NCBI GenBank assembly: GCA_022826945.1
Contig: JAJDTY010000044.1
Coordinates: 31,279-95,278 of the forward strand
Source: Candidatus Binatia bacterium
GTDB taxonomy: Bacteria > Desulfobacterota > Binatia > Bin18
Direction of reading: 5' to 3'
Length of the DNA stretch: 64,000 nucleotides
A model generated the notes under the pieces. The model had not been told where the DNA came from. It saw nothing but the letters and a program-made list of their open reading frames with translations, and ran no database searches. The position numbers were made by a program, and so were the translations under genes. Each line of letters begins with the position of its first letter. Position 1 is the first letter of the stretch. Positions 17,345 through 27,033 of the stretch are shown here, one piece after another.

Positions 17345-18307
17345 TCAGCTCTCTCGTTCGTTCTTTGCAAATACGAATTGAGACGGCCAGAGCGATAAGC
17401 CGGAGCGCAGCAGCAGGAAGAGCCCGCCTAGTGTAATAGGCAGATATTGGGCAAGGTGGGTGACAATAGAGAAACTGAGCGCTTCTTCCTTAGGCACAGA
17501 GAAGAAAGATAGGGCTAGTACCACGGCATATTGAAAGACGCCAATAAAACCCGGCGCCGCCGGCAGCGCAACACCCACAGCCAGCAGCAGCATAACGATA
17601 AGCGCCGCTTCAATCGGTAGAGAAAAGGCGCAGGCGTACAATAACAGCCAAAAATAGATCACCATGCCGCCCCATATCGCCGTCGAGAGTGCCAGAGTCT
17701 TCAAGAAGCGTAGACCACTACGCATAACCTGGAGACTCTCCAGGAATTCTTCGATCCTGGGCTGTATCCGCTGCGGCACTCTTCGCACCCACCTCGGATT
17801 GTCTCCCTGAACCAGAAACCAGGCTGATCCAAGCAGCATAACGACGAGACTCAAGAACAGCGCATTTGTCACAGAATAGCCCTCCAGACCAGGTATGAGA
17901 GGGAGGCTGATACTGAGGAGCAGACTTATGATCAGCATGTCAAACACACGATCCAGGGTTCCGGTTGCCAGGGCGTGACTCGTGGAGACCGGCCCTAAAC
18001 GAGCCAGGGCGTACATCCGCAACAATTCTCCAGCCCGCAACGGAAGAAGATTATTGCCCATAAACCCGATGAGCGTTGCCGAGAAGAAGACCGAAACGGG
18101 CACAGAAGCAATTGGCGCAAGGAGCAATTGCCAGCGATACGCCCGTACCAGAAAAACAAGGCCGAGCCAAAAAGTCGCAAGGGTGAGGAGACCGAGGTCT
18201 ACGAAGCGGAAGGCTTGTACGACTTCCGACCACACCACGTCACGCACGGCCAGATAGCCGCAGCCAAGGCTAAGCGCAAACCCCAAAGCAATTTTCAGAA
18301 TTTTCAA
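17345..18307 (-). CDS. YbhN/UPF0104-type membrane protein (LPG-synthase transmembrane domain)
   Basis: A 320-residue integral membrane protein with about eight helices and the family pattern FMGNNLLPLRAGELLRMYALAR near 80-100, plus PAAPGFIGVFQYA near 250. Stand-alone members are called flippase-like. The open frame extends to 18478, but its first 40 codons translate the tRNA-Arg gene in reverse reading sense of a gene (PVAQLDRA and FESPRAR are signature tRNA artefacts). I therefore use the TTG at 18307, just before LKILKIALGF. It heads the envelope-glycan operon. Confidence 0.86.
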   Translation of the reverse strand: MKILKIALGFALSLGCGYLAVRDVVWSEVVQAFRFVDLGLLTLATFWLGLVFLVRAYRWQLLLAPIASVPVSVFFSATLIGFMGNNLLPLRAGELLRMYALARLGPVSTSHALATGTLDRVFDMLIISLLLSISLPLIPGLEGYSVTNALFLSLVVMLLGSAWFLVQGDNPRWVRRVPQRIQPRIEEFLESLQVMRSGLRFLKTLALSTAIWGGMVIYFWLLLYACAFSLPIEAALIVMLLLAVGVALPAAPGFIGVFQYAVVLALSFFSVPKEEALSFSIVTHLAQYLPITLGGLFLLLRSGLSLWPSQFVFAKNERES

Positions 18308-18353
18308 GCCCGGCTCTCTTGTCTGGGAAGTATAAGGGATTTCTTCCAAAAGG

Positions 18354-18427
18354 CGCGCCCGGGGTGACTCGAACACCCAACCTACGGGTTCGAAGCCCGG
18401 TGCTCTATCCAATTGAGCTACGGGCGC
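18354..18427 (-). tRNA. tRNA-Arg (anticodon TCG)
   Basis: A 74-nt cloverleaf read on the minus strand. The acceptor GCGCCCG pairs with CGGGCGC, the D stem is GCTC/GAGC, the anticodon loop CTTCGAA gives TCG, and the T arm is GGGTG-TTCGAGT-CACCC. The discriminator is G and the CCA is not encoded (CCT follows). One C-T mismatch closes the top of the anticodon stem. It decodes CGA and possibly other CGN codons. Confidence 0.93.
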
Positions 18428-18526
18428 GTTGTGGGAAAATCGGGCCACAAACCTATGTCGCAGACCGTGAAAGCGCAAGTCCGACCGTCGAGGGGAAGGC
18501 GCACCTTCTCCCCTTTCAGAAGGAGA

Positions 18527-19702
18527 TTATGTCCTGCGACTTTCCCCCATGCGGTACAATCGGCACGAGGTTGCCTTAATCACCAAGAAGACCTCACTCC
18601 CAACCCGGAGACCTAACTCAACAAACGACTTCTCAGTCACCTCAACAGTCAGCGGCGGCAGATGGGGGCTGAGTTCGGCCGTTGCCAACTCAACAGGGCC
18701 AGCGGAACGGAGTTGGGTGATACGGGCGAGCAGAACATTGCGGGCGGAGAGCCCTTCTGGCCGCTGCGTGGCCAGCATAATATCGTGCGCAGGAATACCG
18801 GCCAACAGCGCCTCGCCCGGTTGCGCCTCGGAGCGGAGCGTCACCAGCTCGACCGGCGCTCGTTCAGCGTCTCCCCCTTCGCCCAAGCGCACCTGCCCTG
18901 TACTGCCACCTCCCTCCACCGCATAGCAGGGCAGAATATTCTCGAAGCCGTGTTGTTCGGCCAGGGGGAAAATATGAGAGGCAGTCAGTACTGCGCGTGG
19001 GTCGCCGTGCGAGATAATCATTCCGTCTCTGAGCACGATCAGATCGTCGCACAGGGCCTGCACTTCGAGCGGGTCATGCGACACGAACAGCATGGGGATT
19101 TGGAATTCTGCCCGTACCCGCCGCAGAAAGGGCAGGAGTTTCCGTCTCAGGGCAACGTCCAACGAGGCAAACGGCTCGTCAAGCAGGAGTAAGCGCGGAC
19201 CGGAACACAGGGCGCGACCAAGGGCGACGCGCTGCCGTTCGCCACCGGACAAGGCATGTACGCTGCGTTCAAGGAGTGGACCGAGTTCGAGGATGTGGAC
19301 CACGGTTTCAAACGTCTGCCGGACAGGATGACCGCGCCGCACGCCACGTTTCCTGCCAGCCAGTAGATTGTGCCGGACGTCCTTGTGCGGGAAGAGCAGA
19401 CCGTCTTGGGGGACATACCCGATATGGCGCTGCGATGGCTTGACAAACACTCCTCGGTCGCTATCCAGCCACGTCTCTTCCCCCAGCGCAATCATGCCTC
19501 GCGCCTGGCGCCGAACACCACAGATCGTTTCCAGCAAACTGGTTTTGCCCGCCCCGGAGACGCCGAAAATCCCGGTTACATGTTTTTCGGTATGTAAATC
19601 TATATTCAACTCAAAACGGTCCAGCGGGAGGCGGACCTGCACGGTCAGGCCATCCAGCGAACCGGCCCGTCGATTGTCGTGGGTGGGTGGGACGCTAGTC
19701 AT
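18527..19702 (-). CDS. modC: Molybdate ABC transporter ATP-binding protein
   Basis: A 391-residue ATPase of the molybdate/tungstate importer. It has Walker A GVSGAGKTS (about 47-55), Q-loop YVPQDGLLFPH, signature LSGGERQRVALGRAL, Walker B LLLLDEPFASLD and switch His in FVSHDPLEV. A C-terminal molybdopterin-binding-like (TOBE/MOP) region with LARITQLRSAGPVELATAEL would sense oxyanion. Its ATG overlaps the modB stop by 1 nt (TAATG). Confidence 0.93.
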   Translation of the reverse strand: MTSVPPTHDNRRAGSLDGLTVQVRLPLDRFELNIDLHTEKHVTGIFGVSGAGKTSLLETICGVRRQARGMIALGEETWLDSDRGVFVKPSQRHIGYVPQDGLLFPHKDVRHNLLAGRKRGVRRGHPVRQTFETVVHILELGPLLERSVHALSGGERQRVALGRALCSGPRLLLLDEPFASLDVALRRKLLPFLRRVRAEFQIPMLFVSHDPLEVQALCDDLIVLRDGMIISHGDPRAVLTASHIFPLAEQHGFENILPCYAVEGGGSTGQVRLGEGGDAERAPVELVTLRSEAQPGEALLAGIPAHDIMLATQRPEGLSARNVLLARITQLRSAGPVELATAELSPHLPPLTVEVTEKSFVELGLRVGSEVFLVIKATSCRLYRMGESRRT

Positions 19703-20394
19703 TATGGACGGGCCAGCCCGGGGAGTGCACGGCTGTGCCCCAGCAGTTCAGCACTCAGAATGGCCAAGAAGCCCAACACGATAGCAACCAGCATGAAAAA
19801 ATCGGCTCGGGCTTGCGCGCCGACCTGCTGGGCGCTGAAAATAGCTGAGGCTATGGTTTGCGTTTGGCCTGGAATATTGCCGGCAATGGTAATCGTGGCA
19901 CCGAACTCACCCATGGCCCGCGTAAAACCGAGGATGACGGCCCCCAGTAAGCCGCGCCGGGCCATGGGCAAACTGTACTGAAAAAAAGTGGCCAGCCGGC
20001 CGTGCCCTAAGGTGTGGGCCATTAATTCGAGCCGCGGATTGATGCCTTCAAACGTCGCCTTTGCCGTCCGTGCAACGAGCGGCAGGGACATGGTTGCCGT
20101 GGCAATGACCGCCCCTTTCCAGGTTAGCAATATGTTCAAATCAAACCCGAGCGTCTCCCGCCCTAAGGGTCCATCGACCGCAAACAGCCGTAACAGGAGA
20201 AAGCCGACCGCGGTGGGCGGCAGAACGAGCGGTAAGCCGACCAGCGCAGATAGAACATTCTTGCCGGGGAATTCGTATCGGGCCAGGACATATCCCAGGA
20301 CCGTGGCTGGCAGCAGCACGACCAAGGTCGACACGGTTGCGACTTGGAGCGTCAGCAGGATAACCGATAATACTTCGGAACTCATGGCAGTCAC
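19702..20394 (-). CDS. modB: Molybdate ABC transporter permease
   Basis: A 230-residue inner-membrane permease with about five helices. The EAA-like coupling loop falls in AHTLGHGRLATFFQYSLPMARRGLLGA, and GFTRAMGEFGATITIAGNIPGQTQT is diagnostic of ModB. It overlaps modA by 4 nt upstream and modC by 1 nt downstream, giving the usual modABC order. Imported molybdate would serve molybdoenzymes encoded elsewhere. Confidence 0.94.
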   Translation of the reverse strand: MTAMSSEVLSVILLTLQVATVSTLVVLLPATVLGYVLARYEFPGKNVLSALVGLPLVLPPTAVGFLLLRLFAVDGPLGRETLGFDLNILLTWKGAVIATATMSLPLVARTAKATFEGINPRLELMAHTLGHGRLATFFQYSLPMARRGLLGAVILGFTRAMGEFGATITIAGNIPGQTQTIASAIFSAQQVGAQARADFFMLVAIVLGFLAILSAELLGHSRALPGLARP

Positions 20395-21206
20395 GACAAC
20401 GGACGAGTTCCTCCTTCGTCTACAACAAACCCCTGCGTGTTGTAAATTGCGCGGGCTTCGGGGCTCTGTAAAAAGTCGAGAAATCGGGCCGTGAGGGCGG
20501 GCCGCGGACGATTCTTGAGGGCCACGGCACAGTAGACGATCGGTTGGTGCAGGCTGGATGGAACCTCATACACGACCCGCACATGGTCTGAACTCATGGC
20601 ATCTGTTCGGTACACAATGCCAATGATGTTGGGATCAGATTCCACTAGGCCGAGGGTCGCCCGGACATCGGCGGTGGGAACGATTTTATCTTTGACGGCT
20701 TCCCAGACCGAGCGGTCTGCCGTTTCGACCGCCTGCAAGAAGGTCTTGGCATAGCGTCCGGCGGGCACCGCCTCGGGGTCAGCCAGAGTCAGGAAGGTGA
20801 ATGTAAGCACGGGCAGCCTGCTGGGCGCGGACAACTGGAACCTCGCATCCTTCCGACTGATGAGCACCAGACGATTCGACAGAAAATTGCAGCGCGATTC
20901 AGGCAGGATCAAACCCGCCCTTTCGAGTACATCGACCCACTCCGGGTTCGCCGACAAAAAAACATCGGCCGCTGGAGCGGCACGAAGCTGCTGCGCGAGG
21001 GTATTGGACCCGGCAAAATTATAGACTAGGTCAACCGCGTGTGCCTCAGAAAAGCGCGCACCAATGTCTCGGACAACATCGCGCAGGCTGGCAGCGGCAA
21101 ACACCACGACCGCCGGCCTTTCCTGTTCGGACGAGCCGTTATGGCCACATCCTGCGGATAGCAGAATGAGTGCGAACACCGTGAACGCAAAACCAACAGG
21201 TTTCAC
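20391..21206 (-). CDS. modA: Molybdate-binding lipoprotein
   Basis: A 271-residue periplasmic solute-binding protein. The GTG start opens a lipoprotein signal ending LLSAGC, so Cys19 would be acylated. The mature domain has VVVFAAASLRDVVRDI, YNFAGSNTLAQQL and APAADVFLSANPEWVD, all typical of oxyanion-binding ModA proteins, with serines placed to bind the anion. It is the first gene of modABC, 99 nt downstream of cysS on the same strand. No molybdate operator could be identified. Confidence 0.92.
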   Translation of the reverse strand: MKPVGFAFTVFALILLSAGCGHNGSSEQERPAVVVFAAASLRDVVRDIGARFSEAHAVDLVYNFAGSNTLAQQLRAAPAADVFLSANPEWVDVLERAGLILPESRCNFLSNRLVLISRKDARFQLSAPSRLPVLTFTFLTLADPEAVPAGRYAKTFLQAVETADRSVWEAVKDKIVPTADVRATLGLVESDPNIIGIVYRTDAMSSDHVRVVYEVPSSLHQPIVYCAVALKNRPRPALTARFLDFLQSPEARAIYNTQGFVVDEGGTRPLS

Positions 21207-21305
21207 CTTTGCACCGATCCGAACCGACCTGGAGGGGGGAACATCTCTGTACGATGGTTAAGGAGGATTCACCTGTGGCGGACTCGACATGGCCCTTAGC
21301 GGCCC

Positions 21306-22727
21306 TTACTTCACCGTCCACGTCGTCCCCGTCGGACTGTCCTTGAGTAGAACGCCTTGCTCGGCAAGCTGTGCGCGAATCTCATCCGCCCGCTGAAAAT
21401 TCTTCTCTTTCCGCGCTACAGCCCGCTCGTCTATCAGGGCCTCAATGACCTCGGGCGTGAGGCTGGCTTCAGCCAGACCGGTCTGCTTTTGACGCTCTAA
21501 AAATTGTGCAGGAGGTTCTTGAAGCAGGCCGAGGACCCCTCCCGTTTTTGCGATTTCAGATCGGAGTATTGCTGCCTCATCGATCTGGCCTGCGTCCAGT
21601 TTACGATTCATCTCGCGCACACCGTCAAAGATCACACCGAGGGCGCGGGGAGTATTGCAGTCATCATCCATTGCCTCTCGGAAACGATTGACAAAGAAAG
21701 AGTCATCAGACACCTCCCCTATCCCGGTGTCACCAATCGCTTCGTCGGTGCGGGCGAGCGTTTCATAGATACGCGCCAGTCCCTTTTCCGCCTCTGCCAG
21801 TTTTTGGGTCGAGAAATCAAGCGCCATTCGATAGTGAGACGAGAGCAAGACTTGACGCAAGACTTCCGGCGTAGAGACTTTGCTCAGCGCCGCCTCGATG
21901 GTCAAGAAATTGCCCAAGGATTTCGACATCTTTTCCTGCTCAACGGTCACCATGCCGTTATGCAGCCAGTAGCGAGCCAGGGCACAGCCCCTGGCCCCTT
22001 CGGACTGGGCGATCTCGTTTTCGTGATGGGGAAAAATCAGGTCGGCACCACCGCCGTGGATGTCGAAGGGCTGACCCAGATATTGGCTACTCATGGCCGA
22101 GCATTCGATATGCCAGCCAGGTCGGCCCTTGCCCCAGGGGCTGTCCCAGGCCGGCTCTCCGGGCTTGCTGGACTTCCACAGGGCGAAGTCCATGGGGTGA
22201 CGCTTGCGCGTGTCCACTTCTATGCGCGCCCCGGCCGCCATGTCTTCCAGACGCCGGTGGGCCAGCTTACCGTATGCGGCAAACCGGTCCACCGCATAAT
22301 ATACGTCCCCATCCACCGCATAGGCGAGTTGTTTAGCTTCGAGCTCCTGGATAAGGGCGAGCATAGCCGGAATGTGTTCGGTGGCCCGGGGTTCATGCGT
22401 AGGCGGCAGACAACGCAACGCCTGCATGTCGTTATTGTAATCCTGAATATAGGTTTCGGTCAGCTCTTCGGTCGAGATGCCCCGCTCGTTGGCGCGGTTG
22501 ATAATCTTGTCATCCACGTCCGTAAAATTGCGGACAAAGGTCACCTCATAACCGGAGAATTGGAGATAACGATAGATGACATCAAAGGCGACAAAGGCCC
22601 GCGCATGGCCGATATGGGAGCGGTCGTACACCGTGACCCCACACACATACATGCGGGCTTTGCCAAGCGTAAGCGGAACGAACTCTTCTGCCTTTCCCGT
22701 CAGGGTGTTGTGAAAACGTAGGGCCAT
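21306..22727 (-). CDS. cysS: Cysteinyl-tRNA synthetase
   Basis: A class I aminoacyl-tRNA synthetase of 473 residues charging tRNA-Cys. The zinc-site Cys is in [10 protein letters not shown], the HIGH motif is SHIGHARAF (about 36-44) and the KMSKS loop is [12 protein letters not shown]. The C-terminal region ending [25 protein letters not shown] is the usual family tail. The gap to acs upstream is only 20 nt, so the two may be co-transcribed, though their functions are unrelated. Confidence 0.97.
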   Translation of the reverse strand: MALRFHNTLTGKAEEFVPLTLGKARMYVCGVTVYDRSHIGHARAFVAFDVIYRYLQFSGYEVTFVRNFTDVDDKIINRANERGISTEELTETYIQDYNNDMQALRCLPPTHEPRATEHIPAMLALIQELEAKQLAYAVDGDVYYAVDRFAAYGKLAHRRLEDMAAGARIEVDTRKRHPMDFALWKSSKPGEPAWDSPWGKGRPGWHIECSAMSSQYLGQPFDIHGGGADLIFPHHENEIAQSEGARGCALARYWLHNGMVTVEQEKMSKSLGNFLTIEAALSKVSTPEVLRQVLLSSHYRMALDFSTQKLAEAEKGLARIYETLARTDEAIGDTGIGEVSDDSFFVNRFREAMDDDCNTPRALGVIFDGVREMNRKLDAGQIDEAAILRSEIAKTGGVLGLLQEPPAQFLERQKQTGLAEASLTPEVIEALIDERAVARKEKNFQRADEIRAQLAEQGVLLKDSPTGTTWTVK

Positions 22728-22747
22728 ACGATTTGGCTCACCCCTGC

Positions 22748-24700
22748 CTAGAGCCGTCCCTCGACTAATTGATCGACCACGGAAGGATCGGCCAGGGTTG
22801 ACGTGTCGCCGAGCTGATCGATCGCGCCTTCGCCGATTTTCCGCAGGATACGCCGCATGATCTTTCCACTCCGCGTCTTGGGCAGCCCGTCGGCGAACTG
22901 CACCTTATCCGGGGTGGCGTGCGGGCCGATCTCTCGGCGGACCGTGTGATTCAGCTCTTTTACCATGTCCGGAGAGGACTGCTGTCCGGTCTTGAGTGTT
23001 ACAAAGGCATAGATGCCCTGCCCTTTGAGATCGTGCGGCATCCCCACTACTGCGGCCTCGGCCACGGCCGGATGCTTGCCCAAGGCGCCTTCGATCTCGG
23101 CGGTTCCCAAACGGTGCCCGGACACGTTGATCACGTCGTCCACCCGTCCGGTAATCCAGTAGTAGCCGTCTTCATCTCGCCGGCAGCCATCGCCCGAGAA
23201 ATACTTGCCGGGGTAGCTGGAGAAATAAGTCTGAATAAAGCGTTCGTGGTCACCGTACACCGTGCGCATAATGCCCGGCCACGGGAACTTGAGGCATAAA
23301 TTCCCGGAGACACCGTTGCCTTCGATCTCCGTGCCTTGATCGTCTACCAGACAGGGCTGAACGCCAAAGAAGGGCCGCGTGGCCGACCCAGGCTTGGTTT
23401 TGGTTGCTCCTGGGAGGGGAGTGATCAGAATTCCGCCGGTTTCGGTCTGCCACCAAGTATCGACAATTGGGCAGCGTTCTTGGCCGATAGCCTGAAAATA
23501 CCAGTGCCATTCGGGGCTCTTGATCGGCTCTCCGACCGTACCGAGAATGCGCAGACTCGACAGGTCATACTTGGCCGGCCATGAGTCGCCTTCCTTCATC
23601 AGCGCGCGGAGCGCGGTTGGCGCGGTGTAGAAAATATTAATCTTATGCTGCTCGACAATCTGCCAGAAACGACCGAAATCCGGGTAATTAGGGACTCCCT
23701 CGAACATCAGGGTCGTCGCCCGGTTCGCCATCGGACCGTAGACGATATAGCTATGCCCGGTCACCCAACCAATATCGGCCGTACACCAGTAGATATCCCC
23801 CGGCCGATAGTCGAACACATAGCGGTGGGTCATGGAGGCGTAGACCAGATAGCCCCCCGTCGTATGCAGCACGCCCTTGGGCTTACCGGTCGATCCGGAG
23901 GTGTACAGGATGAATAACGGATCTTCCGCGTCCATGGATTCCGGTTCACACGTCGGCGGCTGCGTTGCCACCTGCTCGTGCCACCACACGTCGCGGCCTG
24001 CCTGCATGGGGACCTCGTGTCCGGTGCGTCGGACGACAACCACATGCTCAATCGACGGGCATTCAGCCACTGCGGTATCGGCGTTGGTCTTCATGGGGAT
24101 ATCGTTCTTCGCCCCACGCAGTCCTGTATCTTGAGTAATCAACAGCGTACATTCCGAGTCTTGAATACGGTCACGCAGGGAATCCGGTGAAAATGCGCCA
24201 AACACGATGGAGTGGACCGCCCCAATCCGCGTACACGCCAGCATAGCCACCGGTAGTTCGGGGATCATCTGCATGTAGATACACACGCGATCCCCTTTTT
24301 TCACGCCGAGCGCCCTGAGCGCATTGGCAAACTGGCAGACCTGATCCAAAAGCTCGGTGTATGAAAACTTTTGGCTTTCGTCCTGATTATTGCCCTGCCA
24401 GATAAGAGCGGTCTGGTCGCCGGCCCCGGCGTTAACATGCCGGTCCAGGCAATTATACGAGACATTAAGCTTCCCGTTGAGAAACCATTTAATATCAGCC
24501 TTGTGAAAATCCCACTCCAGGACCTTGTCCCATTTTTGAAACCACTCAACCTGTTTTTCGGCGTGTTCTGCCCAGAACCCTTCCGGGTCACGGACTGAGC
24601 GCTCGTACATCTGCTGATACGTCTCTGGATCAATGGCAGTCTGCCCCTGTACAGCAGTCGGAATATCATAGGTCAGGTCACCGCTTTGTTCGTCTGCCAT
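22748..24700 (-). CDS. acs: Acetyl-CoA synthetase
   Basis: A 650-residue ANL-superfamily ligase making acetyl-CoA from acetate, ATP and CoA. Core motifs are [14 protein letters not shown] (A3), [29 protein letters not shown] and the C-terminal [15 protein letters not shown], whose final lysine is the conserved site controlled by acetylation in this family. The start at 24700 is chosen because AGGAGG lies 6 nt upstream; the open frame runs 10 codons further. A 170-nt leader with two hairpins separates it from the phosphoesterase gene. Acetyl-CoA could feed PHA or lipid synthesis (phaC and WS/DGAT are in the window). Confidence 0.96.
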   Translation of the reverse strand: MADEQSGDLTYDIPTAVQGQTAIDPETYQQMYERSVRDPEGFWAEHAEKQVEWFQKWDKVLEWDFHKADIKWFLNGKLNVSYNCLDRHVNAGAGDQTALIWQGNNQDESQKFSYTELLDQVCQFANALRALGVKKGDRVCIYMQMIPELPVAMLACTRIGAVHSIVFGAFSPDSLRDRIQDSECTLLITQDTGLRGAKNDIPMKTNADTAVAECPSIEHVVVVRRTGHEVPMQAGRDVWWHEQVATQPPTCEPESMDAEDPLFILYTSGSTGKPKGVLHTTGGYLVYASMTHRYVFDYRPGDIYWCTADIGWVTGHSYIVYGPMANRATTLMFEGVPNYPDFGRFWQIVEQHKINIFYTAPTALRALMKEGDSWPAKYDLSSLRILGTVGEPIKSPEWHWYFQAIGQERCPIVDTWWQTETGGILITPLPGATKTKPGSATRPFFGVQPCLVDDQGTEIEGNGVSGNLCLKFPWPGIMRTVYGDHERFIQTYFSSYPGKYFSGDGCRRDEDGYYWITGRVDDVINVSGHRLGTAEIEGALGKHPAVAEAAVVGMPHDLKGQGIYAFVTLKTGQQSSPDMVKELNHTVRREIGPHATPDKVQFADGLPKTRSGKIMRRILRKIGEGAIDQLGDTSTLADPSVVDQLVEGRL

Positions 24701-24763
24701 GATGGCCTCCTGTCTTTCACTCTGCGTCACATTCTGCGTAACCGGATTGGCTCATAGCGTACA

Positions 24764-24846
24764 TCTTCAGGAGAGGGGTACTGACAAAACCTCTCCTGAA
24801 GACGCCGCGTCCCTCCCGGTGGCCTGGGCTCATCGCCTTGAGGGAC
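24764..24846 (-). promoter_or_regulatory. Two consecutive hairpins in the acs leader
   Basis: TCTTCAGGAGAGG (24764-24776) and CCTCTCCTGAAGA (24790-24802) form a perfect 13-bp stem with a 13-nt loop. GTCCCTC (24809-24815) and GAGGGAC (24840-24846) form a second stem of 7 bp, with possible extension by CGCG across a small bulge. Read on the minus strand they follow the DHH-gene stop and precede acs. They may terminate the first transcript or control acs; neither has a following U-run. Confidence 0.5.
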
Positions 24847-24870
24847 GACGCGACCAAGGATGTCACCGGT

Positions 24871-26010
24871 TTATTCTTTAATGCCGAGTGCCTTGAAGAA
24901 GCGCTCCTGCACAACGCTACAGGTCATTTCGTAGAGCATATCCCTATTGGGCGATTGTGCCAGGAAGCCGAGCGGGATTTGAAAGCCACCCTTATCCTTG
25001 ATGTTTCCACCACCGTAGTAGGACTTTCGGTCTTCATCCACACCAAAAAGTTTCTTCAAAAACGCATCAGGGTTCACGGTATCGCTCCGTGTACGGAGCG
25101 AGCCATCGACCGTCTTGCCATCCACAATACCGAACACAAGAACGGTGTCTGTGCCTTCTCGCTGGAGCAGGAATTCTGCAACCTGGGGGATGCCATCGCG
25201 ATGCTCGCCCCGCACAAATCCCACATCGGTAAACACAAAAGAATCAAACACCTGCTTCCGCTCCAGGGCTTTTTGAATCATATCCATGACAATCGGCGGC
25301 AGCGATTTTTCCGAAATCGTCTTGAGGAGGGGTTGATCCACGCACGGCCATAAATACGCTGCGGCCTCAAATTCCAATCGACTGGCCTCAACCAGCGCCA
25401 TGGTATCAGAACGAATGCCGTGCATGAGCGCGGTTGCCAGTCGCACCTGATCAGTCTCGCCAGGATTCAGTCCGTCGGGATACTGCGCCCGTAAATATTC
25501 GGTATAGATGGCGCAGGTCGAGGCCGCATCCTCTCGGATATCAACAAATTCGGCCAGCGGAGTCCCCAGACGACGGTGATGGTCGATAAAGGAGAGAAGG
25601 GTCTTGCCGCCAAGCTTATCCGAAATCGGTGTCTCTGGATTTTGGGTATCAACCAGCGCGTAGGCAGAATATGGCGTGAGGTCGAATTCCTCATCATAGA
25701 GTTGCAGGTCGATCTCAAGGCGCTTCACCAGCGCGCGATTTTCGTGGTGGCTGACCTCATGAAAGCACAGCAGCGTGGCTTCGATGTCGAACTCTTTCGC
25801 CAAGAACTGATGCGCCAGACCGGAAGCGATATTATCAGGATCGGGGTAGCCCACCAGGATGATGAGGATTTTTTCTCCATGGTGGCGGGCCAATATCTCA
25901 CGTAATTTTTTCCACTGCTTTTTTGGCGAGTCTTGCTCAGCAACAGCACTGTCTTCAACAACCCGTAGCGGGGGTTCTTCCACAGGTGATACGCCAACAG
26001 CGTTTGCCAT
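24871..26010 (-). CDS. DHH-family phosphoesterase (NrnA/RecJ-like)
   Basis: A 379-residue cytoplasmic phosphoesterase. The manganese-site motifs are ILVGYPDPDNIASG (motif I, in a variant form), ALVDTQNPE, and LSFIDHHRRLG carrying the DHH triad. The DHHA1 domain ends with a glycine-rich GGGNIKDKGGFQIPLG, in place of the usual GGGH motif. Relatives degrade nanoRNA or cyclic dinucleotide products. The start at 26010 has GGAGG 7 nt upstream; the longer frame lacks support. It is transcribed divergently from the mla operon. Confidence 0.88.
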   Translation of the reverse strand: MANAVGVSPVEEPPLRVVEDSAVAEQDSPKKQWKKLREILARHHGEKILIILVGYPDPDNIASGLAHQFLAKEFDIEATLLCFHEVSHHENRALVKRLEIDLQLYDEEFDLTPYSAYALVDTQNPETPISDKLGGKTLLSFIDHHRRLGTPLAEFVDIREDAASTCAIYTEYLRAQYPDGLNPGETDQVRLATALMHGIRSDTMALVEASRLEFEAAAYLWPCVDQPLLKTISEKSLPPIVMDMIQKALERKQVFDSFVFTDVGFVRGEHRDGIPQVAEFLLQREGTDTVLVFGIVDGKTVDGSLRTRSDTVNPDAFLKKLFGVDEDRKSYYGGGNIKDKGGFQIPLGFLAQSPNRDMLYEMTCSVVQERFFKALGIKE

Positions 26011-26232
26011 AGTGTTTCCTCCACATGCCGCAGACAATAGGAGAAGCATACCCCTCTTTTGGTCCATCTGACAAGAGGACCACACCTCTCTTTCGACCCT
26101 CCCCGAGCGGGGGACTCTACTTGAGTCAACGGCGCGCCTATGGTAGGGGACGTGTCATCGTTAGAGAGGCTTCAGTCTCAACGCGACCGCGGCCAGCCCG
26201 CTCGTTACACGCCCAATGAGAAAGGAAGAGGA

Positions 26233-27003
26233 GTGCTCCGCTTTGTACGCTCGTGTGGGCGCCTAACCCTCAGCACCCTGCGCGAAATGGGTCGCATGGG
26301 GATTTTTCTTGGCACAACCCTGGTCGATATCTTTCGCCCTCCCCTGCAAGGCAGTCAGCTTGTCCGCCGGATTTACTTTATCGGCAGCCGCTCTCTCCTG
26401 CTCATCGTCTTTACCGGAGCCTTTACGGGTATGGTCGTTGCCCTACAGGGATATATTGCCCTGCGGCGCTTTGGGGGCGAAGAGGCGCTGGGTCCTATGG
26501 TCGGACTGAGTCTCATTCGTGAGCTTGGCCCGGTCCTGTCTGCACTGATGATCACAGCCCGTGCAGGCTCGGCTCTGACCGCAGAACTCGGGATTATGCG
26601 TATTACCGAGCAAATAGACGCACTCGAAGTCATGGCCCTCAACCCCATCAAGTATTTAGTGGTCCCCATTTTTCTAGCGGCCTGCATTACTTTTCCCCTT
26701 TTGAATAGCGTGTTTGTGACGGTTGGCATTTATGGCGGCTATATTGTCGGCGTTGAGTTACTGGGCGGCAGTTCGGGGGCGTATTTTACGCAGATGAGTA
26801 ATGCGGCGGATTCCAGCGATATTTGGATGGGCGTGTATAAATCGCTCTCGTTCGGCGTGATTGTTGCCTGGGTGAGCTGTTTTAAGGGATTCTATGCCGC
26901 ACATGGGGCCGAGGGGGTCAGTCACGCCACAACGCAATCCGTTGTGATGTGTGCGGTTTTGATCCTGGTGTGGGATTATTTCATTGGTTCGGTCCTCGTG
27001 TAA
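26233..27003 (+). CDS. mlaE: MlaE-type ABC lipid transporter permease
   Basis: A 256-residue inner-membrane permease of the phospholipid transport system keeping outer-membrane asymmetry. The family core is GAFTGMVVALQGYIALRRFG, RELGPVLSALMITARAGSALTAELGIM and EQIDALEVMALNPIKYLVVP, the last being the coupling helix. The GTG at 26233 has AAGGA 6 nt upstream and gives the usual family length. The open frame extends to an ATG at 26140, which would add 31 polar residues without a ribosome site. First gene of the mla operon. Confidence 0.9.
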   Translation: MLRFVRSCGRLTLSTLREMGRMGIFLGTTLVDIFRPPLQGSQLVRRIYFIGSRSLLLIVFTGAFTGMVVALQGYIALRRFGGEEALGPMVGLSLIRELGPVLSALMITARAGSALTAELGIMRITEQIDALEVMALNPIKYLVVPIFLAACITFPLLNSVFVTVGIYGGYIVGVELLGGSSGAYFTQMSNAADSSDIWMGVYKSLSFGVIVAWVSCFKGFYAAHGAEGVSHATTQSVVMCAVLILVWDYFIGSVLV

Positions 27004-27033
27004 CCAGATGAAGCCAGCATTGAGCATTGTCGC

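Noticed and set aside
18308..18478. N-terminal extension of the YbhN-like protein (SHNAPVAQLDRAPGFEP...FESPRAR)
   Set aside because: It is translated tRNA-Arg(TCG) sequence, a well-known artefact; the start is placed after the tRNA gene.
21504..22721. 405-codon plus-strand frame opposite cysS
   Set aside because: The minus strand encodes an intact CysS with all motifs; the plus frame has no recognisable feature.
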